Origin: DASTCZ01 sp963704455
GTDB lineage: Bacteria > Acidobacteriota > Terriglobia > Acidiferrales > UBA7541
Assembly (NCBI GenBank): GCA_963704455.1
Contig: OY969905.1
Location: forward strand, 2,914,001 to 2,978,000
DNA: 64,000 nucleotides
Direction: 5' to 3'
Shown here: piece by piece, positions 10,618 to 18,820 of the stretch
Numbering within the stretch: position 1 is the stretch's first letter
How the letters are laid out: every line of letters begins with the position of its first letter
Notes under the pieces: model-generated
What the model was told of the DNA's origin: nothing
What the model saw: only the letters and a program-made list of their open reading frames with translations
Databases searched by the model: none
Made by a program: the position numbers and the translations under genes

Positions 10618-12258
10618 ATGAGTTGGGAACGCAGAATAAACCATCCTGGCCTCAACGCTTTCCGCGTTATCCGCGGGACTGACCTTGACGTCGTGAACAT
10701 CAAGGCAGACCTCCAGATGAAGATATGGAATGACAAGTGGTCCAAGAAACTGGAGCAAGACGCAGCAGCATTAAACAAGTCGGTGAAAAAACAGGTCGCG
10801 GAAAGAAGAACGCGCGAGGCGCAGGAGCAAATCACGGCAATCGCAAGAACGCTCACGGGAAAACTTTCAAACGACAACCGAATAAACTGGGATGATCTAA
10901 AAGACAACACTCCATTTTCAGCGCCACCTCCACAAAGACCGAATCCGGGTCAGCTGCCGCCCCGTCCTTTACGAGAGGACTTACCTTTTCAACCAAGCTT
11001 TGGCCTCCTTGACAAGCTCATGCCCTCGCGCCGCGAGCGGAAGACCGCAGAGTGCCAAAAGCAATTTCAAAATGCGGAGGACCAATGGAAAAGAGATGTC
11101 GCCGCGTTACAAATGAATGATGAAGCAAATAACAAACAATTTCGGATAGCACTTGATGTGTGGGAGACATCCAAAGCGGAATTCGAGCAAAAACAGGCTC
11201 TCGGAAATGCAGCAATTGAAAGGAAAAAAGCCGACTACTCTACTAAGGCTCCATCGCTGATCGTTGAATACTGCAACATGGTTCTCGAAAGATCTGAATA
11301 TCAGGACAATTTTCCCCGATCATGCCTCTTGGAATATCTGAATGAATCCAAGACCCTGATCGCAGAGTACGATCTCCCACCCATCACTTGTCTCCCAACA
11401 ATCAAGGAGGTCAAGTACGTCGCCGCAAAAGACACATTTTCCGAGGTAAATGTAACAAGCGCCTGGCTCAATCGCACATACGATGAGTTAATTTACCAAA
11501 TTACTCTGCGGACCATCCATGAGCTATTTCAGGCGGATTTGGTCGAGGCACTTGAAGTGATTGTCTTCAACGGCTCAGTTACATCAATCGACCGGGCGAC
11601 CGGTAACACTGTCAATGCTTGCATCCTCACAGTGCAAGCGTCCAAAGCAGAATTCACGCAGATTAACCTGGCATTAGCCGAACCAAGAGCCTGTTTCAAG
11701 AAGCTCAAAGGAATCTCTGCGAGCGTCCTCACTGAGATGACTCCGGTTCGGCCCATTTTGCAAATCAATCGGAAAGATAAGAGATTCGTTGACGCTTACG
11801 AAGTCGCTGACTCACTTAGTCCATCATTCAACCTGGCCGCGATGGATTGGGAAGATTTCGAAAATCTGATTCGGGAGGTTTTTGAGAAGGAATTCAGCAA
11901 GACGGGCGGCGAAGTGAAGATTACTCGAGCAAGTAGGGATGGGGGAGTTGACGCAGTCGCTTTTGACCCTGATCCGATTCGTGGCGGAAAAACCGTCATT
12001 CAGGCCAAGCGATATACGAACACAGTGAGTGTGTCCGCCGTCAGAGATCTCTACGGCACACTCATGAATGAGGGCGCCAACAAGGGAATCCTCGTGACTA
12101 CAGCAGACTATGGCCCCGATGCCTATGAATTCGCAAAGGACAAGCCATTGACTTTGATCAACGGCAATGAGCTCCTTTACCTCCTTGCGCAACATGGACA
12201 TAGGGCAAAGATAGATCTCGCCGAAGCACGCCAGCTCCTAGGCGAGAAAGAGCGCTAA
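10618..12258 (+). CDS. Mrr-type restriction endonuclease with long N-terminal region
   Basis: A 546-residue protein. The C-terminal part (from MDWEDFENLI at residue 409) is an Mrr catalytic domain of the PD-(D/E)XK superfamily: DGGVD with Asp445, then the IQAKRY strand with Gln462 and Lys464, followed by a helix (VSAVRDLYGTLMNEGANKG). Mrr-family enzymes typically cleave modified DNA. The first 400 residues are not a domain I recognise: charged helices at 30-85, a Pro-rich linker at about 98-125, another coiled-coil-like stretch at 140-205, then a mixed region. Base composition is clearly more AT-rich than the flanking M1 and purN genes, pointing to horizontal acquisition. First gene of the island; no methylase is adjacent. 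Confidence 0.85.
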   Translation: MSWERRINHPGLNAFRVIRGTDLDVVNIKADLQMKIWNDKWSKKLEQDAAALNKSVKKQVAERRTREAQEQITAIARTLTGKLSNDNRINWDDLKDNTPFSAPPPQRPNPGQLPPRPLREDLPFQPSFGLLDKLMPSRRERKTAECQKQFQNAEDQWKRDVAALQMNDEANNKQFRIALDVWETSKAEFEQKQALGNAAIERKKADYSTKAPSLIVEYCNMVLERSEYQDNFPRSCLLEYLNESKTLIAEYDLPPITCLPTIKEVKYVAAKDTFSEVNVTSAWLNRTYDELIYQITLRTIHELFQADLVEALEVIVFNGSVTSIDRATGNTVNACILTVQASKAEFTQINLALAEPRACFKKLKGISASVLTEMTPVRPILQINRKDKRFVDAYEVADSLSPSFNLAAMDWEDFENLIREVFEKEFSKTGGEVKITRASRDGGVDAVAFDPDPIRGGKTVIQAKRYTNTVSVSAVRDLYGTLMNEGANKGILVTTADYGPDAYEFAKDKPLTLINGNELLYLLAQHGHRAKIDLAEARQLLGEKER

Positions 12259-12384
12259 TGACAACTTGGCGGGACAACAAAGCCTTTGAGCGCCCCCCCT
12301 CGCTCGGGCGGCTGAGCATACAGGCCTTTCCGGGCTGACACATAGAATTCCCCCTAATTGGCAGATTGGCAGTAATCTTTTGAA

Positions 12385-13317
12385 ATGGGAAAGCTGGAAG
12401 TCATTTTCAAAATCCGCTTCGCGTATTCTCTGCTCCGAATGAGCACAGGTGAATCGCCCGCCGTCGTACATTTTACAGACACGGGAAACACTGTTCGTCT
12501 CGAAGCGCCACAATACGTTCCGGATGTCACACAGCCCAATCTACAGGGTTTCGACCAAATGACCTTGCACATTGAGCGGGAATGCACAGATGCAGAGGGA
12601 AGGGATACGTCGGATAGCAACGGTGACCGATTGCGAATCAATCAGGATGCCGCAAGAGCATTCTGGCAACTATTTGAGGCGCTTAGAGAGGCCGCATTGC
12701 GCCGAGACAATATAGTTTTCCTGTACCCCGTGATTCCATCTGAGGATATCCGGTCCAATCCACTCGTGAAGGGCCACGAATCAGATTGGATTTACGAGGG
12801 CGCATCTCTCAAAAAGGCTAAATTTGAGAGAGGAAGTCCAGTGATTCAAATCACCGACGACTGGTGGGCCGACGCGGTCAACCGAATCGGCAGAGGCCAT
12901 GTCGTCCCCGTATACGCCCGCTTCGCACTTGACGCTTTTTACTTCGCTCAACACGATCCACCTCGCGGAATAATCATGGCATACGCTGCTTGGGAAACCG
13001 CACTACGCTATTACTTGGCGAACGAAGCGTCGAAACGAGACCCTGCTTACCTTATTGCTTCGAAGGGTGGAAATATCCCAAAGCTCTACGAGTTCACCCA
13101 AGCCGCCAGGGGCGGACCTCTGTTTTACGACTTGATTGACAAGGCGACTGGTTTGGAGCGCGCCTCGCTTGAAAGCTTTCGACATCGAATGGAGTCGCTC
13201 GGACGAGTGAGAAACAAACTTCTTCACGAGGGAGAATTCAAACTTCCAGAAATGGCTGCGACCGACCACGCGCTGGCTGTACTCAGCGCAATAGATTGGC
13301 TATTCGCAGTCCCTTAA
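12385..13317 (+). CDS. Hypothetical protein with HEPN-like C-terminal motif
   Basis: A 310-residue protein I cannot name. Residues 1-150 look like a mixed alpha/beta region. From about residue 193 it is helical, and near the end it contains RNKLLH (Arg276 to His281), an R-x4-H motif placed in a helix and followed by a last helix, the layout of HEPN domains. HEPN proteins are often RNases in defence systems, but many homologues are inactive, so activity is not shown. It follows the Mrr gene by 126 bp on the same strand and has similar AT-rich composition. SD-like GAAATGGGAAAG context at the ATG is weak. Confidence 0.6.
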   Translation: MGKLEVIFKIRFAYSLLRMSTGESPAVVHFTDTGNTVRLEAPQYVPDVTQPNLQGFDQMTLHIERECTDAEGRDTSDSNGDRLRINQDAARAFWQLFEALREAALRRDNIVFLYPVIPSEDIRSNPLVKGHESDWIYEGASLKKAKFERGSPVIQITDDWWADAVNRIGRGHVVPVYARFALDAFYFAQHDPPRGIIMAYAAWETALRYYLANEASKRDPAYLIASKGGNIPKLYEFTQAARGGPLFYDLIDKATGLERASLESFRHRMESLGRVRNKLLHEGEFKLPEMAATDHALAVLSAIDWLFAVP

Positions 13318-13451
13318 TCTTTTACCTCCAGGGTTTTCGGTCTCCTCGCGGGCCGCCCATGTTTCGCCCGAATTGCCTAAGAAGGGGTCCGTCCAGCTGC
13401 AATTTCCAAAGTAATTTCTCCCACCCGGCCCGGCCGCGGACTGGCACCCAG

Positions 13452-14429
13452 CTAAGGCGCTTCAAGAGGCCCTGAAGCCCCCAGTACGTCAGAGATTTGA
13501 GATTCCGTAATCACGATTGATTCCGGTACTCCTCTACGACTAGCTGATTCTGAATAAGGAAATATGTCGATTGTCAGTAAAAAGATTGTCTTTAGATTGT
13601 AGATGATGCGAGGAATGGTTCCTGCCGAAGACGAAAGCTCCAATCGCAACAATTTGCCACTAGGATTGAAAATCACAAGATAGCCGTCAGCTTGATTGTA
13701 GTCGCACGTATATTGGTATATTTGTCGGATAGCCTTTTTCAAGTAGGAAGGACCTTGATTTCCATCAGTATTAAATATCTTCGCATCCGCAATGAGCGGT
13801 TCCGTATGGGCTTGAACCGAAACCATGTCGGCCTCACCAGAGGCTGACATTGGTTCAATATGGAATTCAACTCCCCTTTCGTATAAATACTCGTATAAAT
13901 CAAAAGCAAGTAAACGTTCCCCGCGTCGGGTGTCACTTTTCCACAATTCGTAGAGCTTCTCCCGCCTAAACCATTCACATGAATGTTTATAACGACACAG
14001 AGTCCCGATGATGAAGCTCCAATCATCGAGATGCTCATCCACATAATCGTAAAAAGGCTCAAGATAAAGTGTCCTAAACTCGTCAAGAGTGGCTTCGAAA
14101 TTCTGGGGCCGCAGACCGCCTATTCTCAAGAAGGCTTGCGGATCATTTTGAACCGCAAATCTTCTAAGGATTCCATGTCCAATGGCGGCGCTTTCCGCCT
14201 CACTTGACCCCACCTTACTAGCTCCGGCAAATATGGACCCTACCTCGCCGTGGATGTTCGGAAACCCAGCCGAAAGCTCATCGGTGACCCCACGCAAAGA
14301 GGGAACGGAATCGAAAAAGACCCAAAATCGCTTAAGCTCATATAAGAAATGATCAGGAAGAGAAGTGTTGAGGCGACGCACTCGCTTCTGAAGTTTGTAG
14401 CGAAGATCGCGCAAATAGTCTGCCTGCAT
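13452..14429 (-). CDS. Putative PD-(D/E)XK nuclease
   Basis: A 325-residue protein of unknown family. The segment SGEADMV...PLIADAKIF places Asp201 and Asp215-x-Lys217 on two strands, matching the core of PD-(D/E)XK nucleases. A following helix has QIYQY (residues 236-240), like the Q-rich helix after the core in Mrr/VSR-type folds. The N-terminal 190 residues are mostly helical and unassigned. It starts 1 bp after the stop of the upstream zinc-ribbon gene, with GGGGGT upstream of the ATG acting as a possible ribosome-binding site, so the two are translationally coupled. Convergent with the HEPN-like gene. Confidence 0.6.
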   Translation of the reverse strand: MQADYLRDLRYKLQKRVRRLNTSLPDHFLYELKRFWVFFDSVPSLRGVTDELSAGFPNIHGEVGSIFAGASKVGSSEAESAAIGHGILRRFAVQNDPQAFLRIGGLRPQNFEATLDEFRTLYLEPFYDYVDEHLDDWSFIIGTLCRYKHSCEWFRREKLYELWKSDTRRGERLLAFDLYEYLYERGVEFHIEPMSASGEADMVSVQAHTEPLIADAKIFNTDGNQGPSYLKKAIRQIYQYTCDYNQADGYLVIFNPSGKLLRLELSSSAGTIPRIIYNLKTIFLLTIDIFPYSESASRRGVPESIVITESQISDVLGASGPLEAP

Positions 14430-14430
14430 G

Positions 14431-14850
14431 CTAACCCCCTAGATTAAACCGGCCAAATTCCGATAAGACGCGACCCAGGTTTTCCAACTGAGCCTCAATA
14501 GATCGCCGCGCTTTTGTAAATGTTCCCATAAAGTCCGCGAGCTGTACGTTCCGCTTGCACCCACCGCAAATGATTACATCGCCCACGCGGATCTGACGAA
14601 GCCAAACCGTCGAATAAAAACCGCAAAGGGGGCAAGCAATCTCAAGTCGTGATTTGTCGAGATCTAACACCGGTCGATTTGCAAATCTAACACATACTGT
14701 ACCCCCAACATCAAAACGATTACGACCGCGATCGGGCCGGCGCCACAGCCTTTGGACATTTCCGGGCGGGGCAGCTCCTTCCAAGGTCCAGTTTTCACGC
14801 CCGCCCATTCGAACACTCATTCGAATAGCTTTCGTAACAAATCTTCCCAT
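14431..14850 (-). CDS. Small zinc-ribbon protein coupled to the putative nuclease
   Basis: A 139-residue protein with CPLC (Cys73, Cys76) and CGGC (Cys95, Cys98), a four-Cys zinc-ribbon arrangement with a 20-residue knuckle. The C-terminal 30 residues form an amphipathic helix (FTKARRSIEAQLENLGRVL) suited to protein contact. It is the first gene of a two-gene operon with the nuclease-like protein (1-bp gap). It could be a specificity or antitoxin-like partner, but that is inference. Internal ATG codons at residues 11 and 15 leave the exact start open. Confidence 0.55.
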   Translation of the reverse strand: MGRFVTKAIRMSVRMGGRENWTLEGAAPPGNVQRLWRRPDRGRNRFDVGGTVCVRFANRPVLDLDKSRLEIACPLCGFYSTVWLRQIRVGDVIICGGCKRNVQLADFMGTFTKARRSIEAQLENLGRVLSEFGRFNLGG

Positions 14851-14868
14851 AATTCCTAAACAATTCTC

Positions 14869-14897
14869 TTGACATTAGCTTAATCTTGTAGTAACAT
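14869..14897 (+). promoter_or_regulatory. Sigma-70-like promoter reading into the repeat array
   Basis: TTGACA at 14869-14874, a 17-bp spacer, then TAACAT at 14892-14897. The predicted start, about 14904, is roughly 40 bp before the first repeat unit and no convincing gene follows, so the product may be a non-coding RNA. It lies divergently from the zinc-ribbon/nuclease operon. Confidence 0.45.
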
Positions 14898-14945
14898 CCA
14901 TTATGAATTCGTCGCCTCACCACTCCACCCCAAACGCGATCCCGC

Positions 14946-15124
14946 GTAAGTCTTTTAGGCGCACACTCTTGCGGCCGGTGTTGCACAATTTCAGTGCATT
15001 CGCACCCGTAAATCTTTTCGATGGAGTCACTTACCGGCCAAATCGCCGAAAAACCCGTAAGCCCTTTAGGCGCTTACTCTTGCCGCTCTTCGTTCCTGTA
15101 AGTCCTTTAGGCGCACACTCTTAC
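14946..15124. repeat. Four degenerate 27-bp GTAAG...CTTAC repeats
   Basis: Units at 14946-14972, 15008-15034, 15057-15083 and 15098-15124, each 27 bp. Three share GTAAGYCYTTTAGGCGC followed by a CTCTTRC end; the second (15008) is diverged but keeps GTAA and ends CACTTAC. The ends GTAAG and CTTAC are inverted, so each unit could fold as a short hairpin. The gaps are 35, 22 and 14 nt, shrinking to the right. Not a CRISPR array by spacing. Confidence 0.6.
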
Positions 15125-15234
15125 GAAAACATAGGGGTGTGGGGGGTATGCGCATTTCGCATCCCGATGATTCGTATCGGGACGCCCCCTGACGGTGGCG
15201 AGATCATTCGTCAAAGTCCTAACTACCTGTCTTA

Positions 15235-15360
15235 CCTATCACTTACAAGCATTCTTCAAATTGCACCAAAAAACGCCCAATGTTTCCTATCACTTACAGA
15301 CACCATTTCCCGTAACTACCAGTGTTGCCTACCACTTACGAAAAAGGGTGGGGGGAGGGG
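15235..15360. repeat. Second repeat block: CCTAYCACTTAC motif plus G-rich end
   Basis: CCTATCACTTAC at 15235-15246 and 15286-15297 and CCTACCACTTAC at 15328-15339. The last is the end of a 29-bp GTAA...CTTAC unit at 15311-15339. It is followed by GAAAAAGGGTGGGGGGAGGG, which resembles the run after the first block (15125-15146: GAAAAC then a GGGGTGTGGGGGG tract). The two blocks thus look like diverged copies of one module. Confidence 0.5.
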
Positions 15361-15490
15361 CAGGTAGGTACAGACCGGGCACATCCCTGACAGATCAGAC
15401 TGGGACGAACTTTCACCACCCGGCTGTTCCCAAAGCGTTTTACGCGCGGGCAGCCGTGTGCTAACTTGCAATGTCTGATGTTGATTTGAA

Positions 15491-16156
15491 ATGAAAATGG
15501 CAAAGCGCATCGGAATCCTGCTCAGCGGTCGCGGCTCGAACTTTGAGGCGCTGGCCGACAGTATCGCCGCCGGGCGCATACCCGGCGCGGAGATCGCCAT
15601 CGTGATCAGCAACCGCGATGGCGCGCCGGGCATTGAGCGGGCCCGCGAACGGGGTTTTCTCGCTCTCGTGATCCCCTCGAAGGGACTGGAGCGCGAAGCC
15701 TACGACAAGCAAGTTGTGGCCGCGCTGCAGGAAGCGCGTGTTGATTTGGTTTGCCTCGCGGGGTTTATGCGGCTGCTCTCGCCTTATTTTGTCGCGGCCT
15801 TTCGCGGACGCATCTTGAATATTCATCCCTCGCTGCTTCCGTCGTTTCCCGGCCTCGAAGCGCAGCGGCAGGCTCTGGAGTATGGTGTGCGTTTCGCCGG
15901 CTGCACTGTGCATTTCGTGGACGAGAATCTCGATGCCGGCCCGGTGGTGATGCAGGCGATCGTGCCGGTGCTGGATGGCGATACGCCGGAGACTCTTTCC
16001 GCGCGCATCTTGAAGGAAGAGCATCGGCTCTATACCGAAGCCGTGCGACTGGTGCTCGAAGGCCGCTACCGCATTGAAGGCCGCCGCGTGATTCATCTTT
16101 CGGCAGGGCCAGGAGTGACGGCGACAATGCAAGGTGCGGCAGGACACAAATCATGA
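15491..16156 (+). CDS. purN: Phosphoribosylglycinamide formyltransferase
   Basis: Transfers a formyl group from 10-formyl-THF to GAR, third step of purine synthesis. The protein has 221 residues. Motifs: GILLSGRGSNFEAL at the N-terminus (phosphate binding), LAGFMRLLSPYF, NIHPSLLPSFPG with the catalytic Asn-His pair, and the Asp of VHFVDENLDAGPV. It overlaps tyrS by 4 bp (ATGA), implying coupled translation. It is separated from purM by repair genes and the accessory island. A second in-frame Met at codon 3 makes the exact start uncertain by 6 bp. Confidence 0.96.
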   Translation: MKMAKRIGILLSGRGSNFEALADSIAAGRIPGAEIAIVISNRDGAPGIERARERGFLALVIPSKGLEREAYDKQVVAALQEARVDLVCLAGFMRLLSPYFVAAFRGRILNIHPSLLPSFPGLEAQRQALEYGVRFAGCTVHFVDENLDAGPVVMQAIVPVLDGDTPETLSARILKEEHRLYTEAVRLVLEGRYRIEGRRVIHLSAGPGVTATMQGAAGHKS

Positions 16157-17412
16157 GCGCACAATCCGGCGGACCAAAGAAAGCTGGCTCGATGGCATTT
16201 CCTCCGATTGACGAGCAGCTCGCGCACATTCGCAAAGGCGCCGTCGAAATCATTGTTGAAAAAGAGCTGGTCGCGAAGCTCGAGGCTTCGCGCGCGTCGG
16301 GAAAACCGCTGCGCGTCTATCTCGGCGTGGATCCCACGGCGCCGGACATTCATCTGGGGCACACCGTGGTGCTGCGCAAGCTGAAGCATTTTCAGGATCT
16401 GGGACACACCGCGATTTTCCTGGTCGGTGATTTCTCGGCGATGATCGGCGACCCGACGGGGCAATCCGAAACTCGCCCTCCGCTGACGCGCGACCAGGTG
16501 AATGAAAACGCGCAAACCTACCTCGCGCAAGTTTACAAGCTGCTTGATCCGGCGAAAACCGAAGTCCGCTACAACAGCGAATGGCTTGGCAGGATGTCGA
16601 GCCACGATGTTGTGCGGCTGTGCGGCCACTACCGGCTGGCGCGGATGCTCGAACGCGAAGATTTTCGCTCGCGCCTGGAAAAAAACCAGCCGATTTCCGT
16701 TCACGAACTGCTCTACCCGCTGCTGACGGCGTATGACGCGGTGGCTCTCATGTCCGATGTGGAACTTGGCGCCACGGAGCAGAAATTCAATCTGCTGGTG
16801 CATCGCGACATCCAGCGCGAGTACGGACTGCCTTCGGAAGTCGCGCTCACGATGCCGATCCTCGTGGGCCTGGACGGCTCGCGGAAAATGTCCAAGAGCC
16901 TAGGCAACTACATCGGCATAACAGAAACGCCGCAGGAAATGTTCGGCAAGCTGATGAGCATTTCCGACGAGTTGATGTGGCGTTACATGGAGCTGCTTAC
17001 CGACCGGCCGGAAGCGGAAATCATTCGCCTGCGCCGCCACGTCGCGGAAGGCGCCGCGCACCCCATGGAAGTAAAAATTGGCCTCGCGCAGGAAATCATC
17101 ACCGGTTTTCACGGCGAGCCCGCCGCCACCCATGCCGCGGACGAATTCCGCAAGGTATTTCAGCAGCGCCAGGCTCCGGACGAAGCTCCAGAAAAGAAAA
17201 TCAAAGCGGGTGCGCGAAGGCTATCCGCATTGCTCGCGGAACTTGGCCTTGCGTCCTCCCGCGCCGAAGCCGACCGCTTGATTAAGCAAGGCGGCGTGGA
17301 CGTGGATAATTCGCCCGCCTCCGACGTGAAGATGGAGTTGCCGCTCGCGTCCGGCAGTAAACACCTGATCCGCGCCGGCAAGAAAAAGTTTGTCCGCGTC
17401 GTTGTGGAGTAA
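16153..17412 (+). CDS. tyrS: Tyrosyl-tRNA synthetase
   Basis: Charges tRNA-Tyr. The protein has 419 residues. The class I signatures are DIHLGHTVVL (HIGH motif) near residue 60 and RKMSKSLGNY (KMSKS) near 245; the clean KMSKS form places it with the TyrZ-like group and not the KFGKT group. The C-terminal ~65 residues form an S4 RNA-binding domain (LASSRAEADRLIKQGGVDVD). It begins inside the last codons of purN. Confidence 0.96.
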   Translation: MSAQSGGPKKAGSMAFPPIDEQLAHIRKGAVEIIVEKELVAKLEASRASGKPLRVYLGVDPTAPDIHLGHTVVLRKLKHFQDLGHTAIFLVGDFSAMIGDPTGQSETRPPLTRDQVNENAQTYLAQVYKLLDPAKTEVRYNSEWLGRMSSHDVVRLCGHYRLARMLEREDFRSRLEKNQPISVHELLYPLLTAYDAVALMSDVELGATEQKFNLLVHRDIQREYGLPSEVALTMPILVGLDGSRKMSKSLGNYIGITETPQEMFGKLMSISDELMWRYMELLTDRPEAEIIRLRRHVAEGAAHPMEVKIGLAQEIITGFHGEPAATHAADEFRKVFQQRQAPDEAPEKKIKAGARRLSALLAELGLASSRAEADRLIKQGGVDVDNSPASDVKMELPLASGSKHLIRAGKKKFVRVVVE

Positions 17413-17431
17413 GCGCCAATCGAAGAGCGCA

Positions 17432-17893
17432 CTATTGCCGCTCGGCGAGTTTGCGCAGGCGAGCGAGACAGTCGCAGTTCCGGCGTGCGACGGCGTGGCG
17501 CGTGATCGCCCAATCTACGACGCGGCCCATGCGCCCCGGCAATTCGTACTCGCTGCGCATTGTGACGCGGGTGCCGGAAGCGGTTGGCGCCAACTCCCAT
17601 CGCTCGACGCCGCGCACGCCATATGGATCCTCGAAATGCCATTCTAAAATGCGCGGCGTTTCGTAGCGCGTGACCACGCACGTGTGCGCGATCTCTTTTT
17701 TCGCAAACCATCCTTTCAGATGCCCGCTGATTCTCACCTTTTGCGCAGCGCGAAAATCCGATTCGCCGCCTGAGACTTCCATGCAGCATTCCATTTCCGC
17801 GCCATACCAATAAGCCATTCGCTGCGGGACGAAGAATACGAACACTTCGTTCGGCGGCGCGGCAATTTCGATGGCTTGCTCGACGATGGTCAT
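17432..17893 (-). CDS. SRPBCC-fold protein
   Basis: A 153-residue protein with the START/polyketide-cyclase-like pattern: an opening strand IVEQAIEIAAPPNEVF, a middle with alternating strands (TRYETPRILEWHFED, RWELAPTASGTRVTMRSEY) and a C-terminal helix. These proteins bind hydrophobic ligands in a cavity, but the ligand here is unknown. I prefer ATG 17893 over a GTG at 17917 because MTIVEQAIEI matches how this family begins. Its start is 57 bp downstream of the DUF1223 gene on the same strand. Confidence 0.75.
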   Translation of the reverse strand: MTIVEQAIEIAAPPNEVFVFFVPQRMAYWYGAEMECCMEVSGGESDFRAAQKVRISGHLKGWFAKKEIAHTCVVTRYETPRILEWHFEDPYGVRGVERWELAPTASGTRVTMRSEYELPGRMGRVVDWAITRHAVARRNCDCLARLRKLAERQ

Positions 17894-17950
17894 CTGCGCG
17901 GGGCAAAAGTGTAACACTCGTGCCGCGAGGTATTCGATGTTGGTGAGATG

Positions 17951-18772
17951 TCAGAATGGAATTGCGGCCGCGGCGAAGACTCGGCGCGTTTTCGGATCCT
18001 GCACGAAGACCACGGCGCGGAGGTTTTCCCGCTTCCAATTGGCGTTGAGTTTGAGCGGTGACTGGCCGTCGTAGGCGGAGTCGTTCCGCACGGTTGCCAC
18101 ACCGACGCGCGTGAGCTGGCGCACGACGCCGTCGTGGTCCAGCGCGCGCCCGGTGTTCTCGCCTCGAAGCACGCTGGAATGGAGATGGTCTTCAGTGATG
18201 GCGAGGAACACTTCTGGTTTGGCGCCATCCGCAGTGGCCGGCAACCGCCCTACTCGAATGTGCAAGACGAACGAGGCCCCTGCTGCCGCGCCCGGACTGT
18301 TGGCCCATTCAAGATGAACTTCCGCTTTCGGAGCGCCTGTGGCAGCTTCGATCTCTTTGCGCGCCTCTCCGCCATCGCTTCCGACAAACGCGGCGCGACC
18401 GTCAACAATCATCTCCGGCGTGTACGATTCTCCCCCCAAATGAAACGCATATTCCTTCTGTCGCTCAGTGGCAGCTGTCGAAGCGAAGGGGTCACGCCAC
18501 CCTTGATCGTCCCAGTAGTCCACATGTTCTTCCAGGATGATTGTTTCGGCCCCTGCCACGGGCTGCTGCGAGCCCAGTTTTGAAAGTAATGCGTCGGCTG
18601 GCGGACAGCTCGAGCAGCCTTCCGACGTAAACAACTCAACAAGGACTGGTCTCTTGACGGCGCTCGTTGCACTCGGCACCTGCGCAAAATCCGCGCGAAC
18701 CAGCGCACGGGCACAAATAATTGAGGCCAAGGTGGCCGCCGAAAGAAGCGTTCTTTTGGGTGCATTCCACAT
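17951..18772 (-). CDS. Secreted DUF1223 protein (thioredoxin-like)
   Basis: A 273-residue protein with a signal peptide (about residues 1-28). The conserved opening VLVELFTSEGCSSCPPADALL contains a Cys-Ser-Ser-Cys pair as in thioredoxin-like folds. HVDYWDDQGWRDPF and TPEMIVDGRAAFVGS are further hallmarks of the DUF1223 family. The biochemical role is unknown; the CxxC in an exported protein suggests thiol-disulfide chemistry. Divergent from the CGNR regulator gene. Confidence 0.88.
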   Translation of the reverse strand: MWNAPKRTLLSAATLASIICARALVRADFAQVPSATSAVKRPVLVELFTSEGCSSCPPADALLSKLGSQQPVAGAETIILEEHVDYWDDQGWRDPFASTAATERQKEYAFHLGGESYTPEMIVDGRAAFVGSDGGEARKEIEAATGAPKAEVHLEWANSPGAAAGASFVLHIRVGRLPATADGAKPEVFLAITEDHLHSSVLRGENTGRALDHDGVVRQLTRVGVATVRNDSAYDGQSPLKLNANWKRENLRAVVFVQDPKTRRVFAAAAIPF

Positions 18773-18820
18773 GGCTATTGAAATCTGATGGAGGAATTAG
18801 ATGCAGCAGGTGCCCCCATT

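Noticed and set aside
13452..14850. Classical toxin-antitoxin pair
   Set aside because: The gene order and coupling resemble a TA pair, but the 325-residue protein is large and neither product matches a known toxin or antitoxin.
10618..14850. Mobile element with its own integrase or transposase
   Set aside because: The island looks acquired, but no recombinase, IS ends or tRNA-derived attachment site is visible.
14946..15124. CRISPR array
   Set aside because: The 27-bp units are degenerate, gaps are 35, 22 and 14 nt (too short and uneven), and no cas gene is present.
14903..15367. 154-codon open frame across the repeat array
   Set aside because: The product is low-complexity and its internal repeats mirror the DNA repeats; it has no ribosome-binding site and would start at the transcript 5' end.
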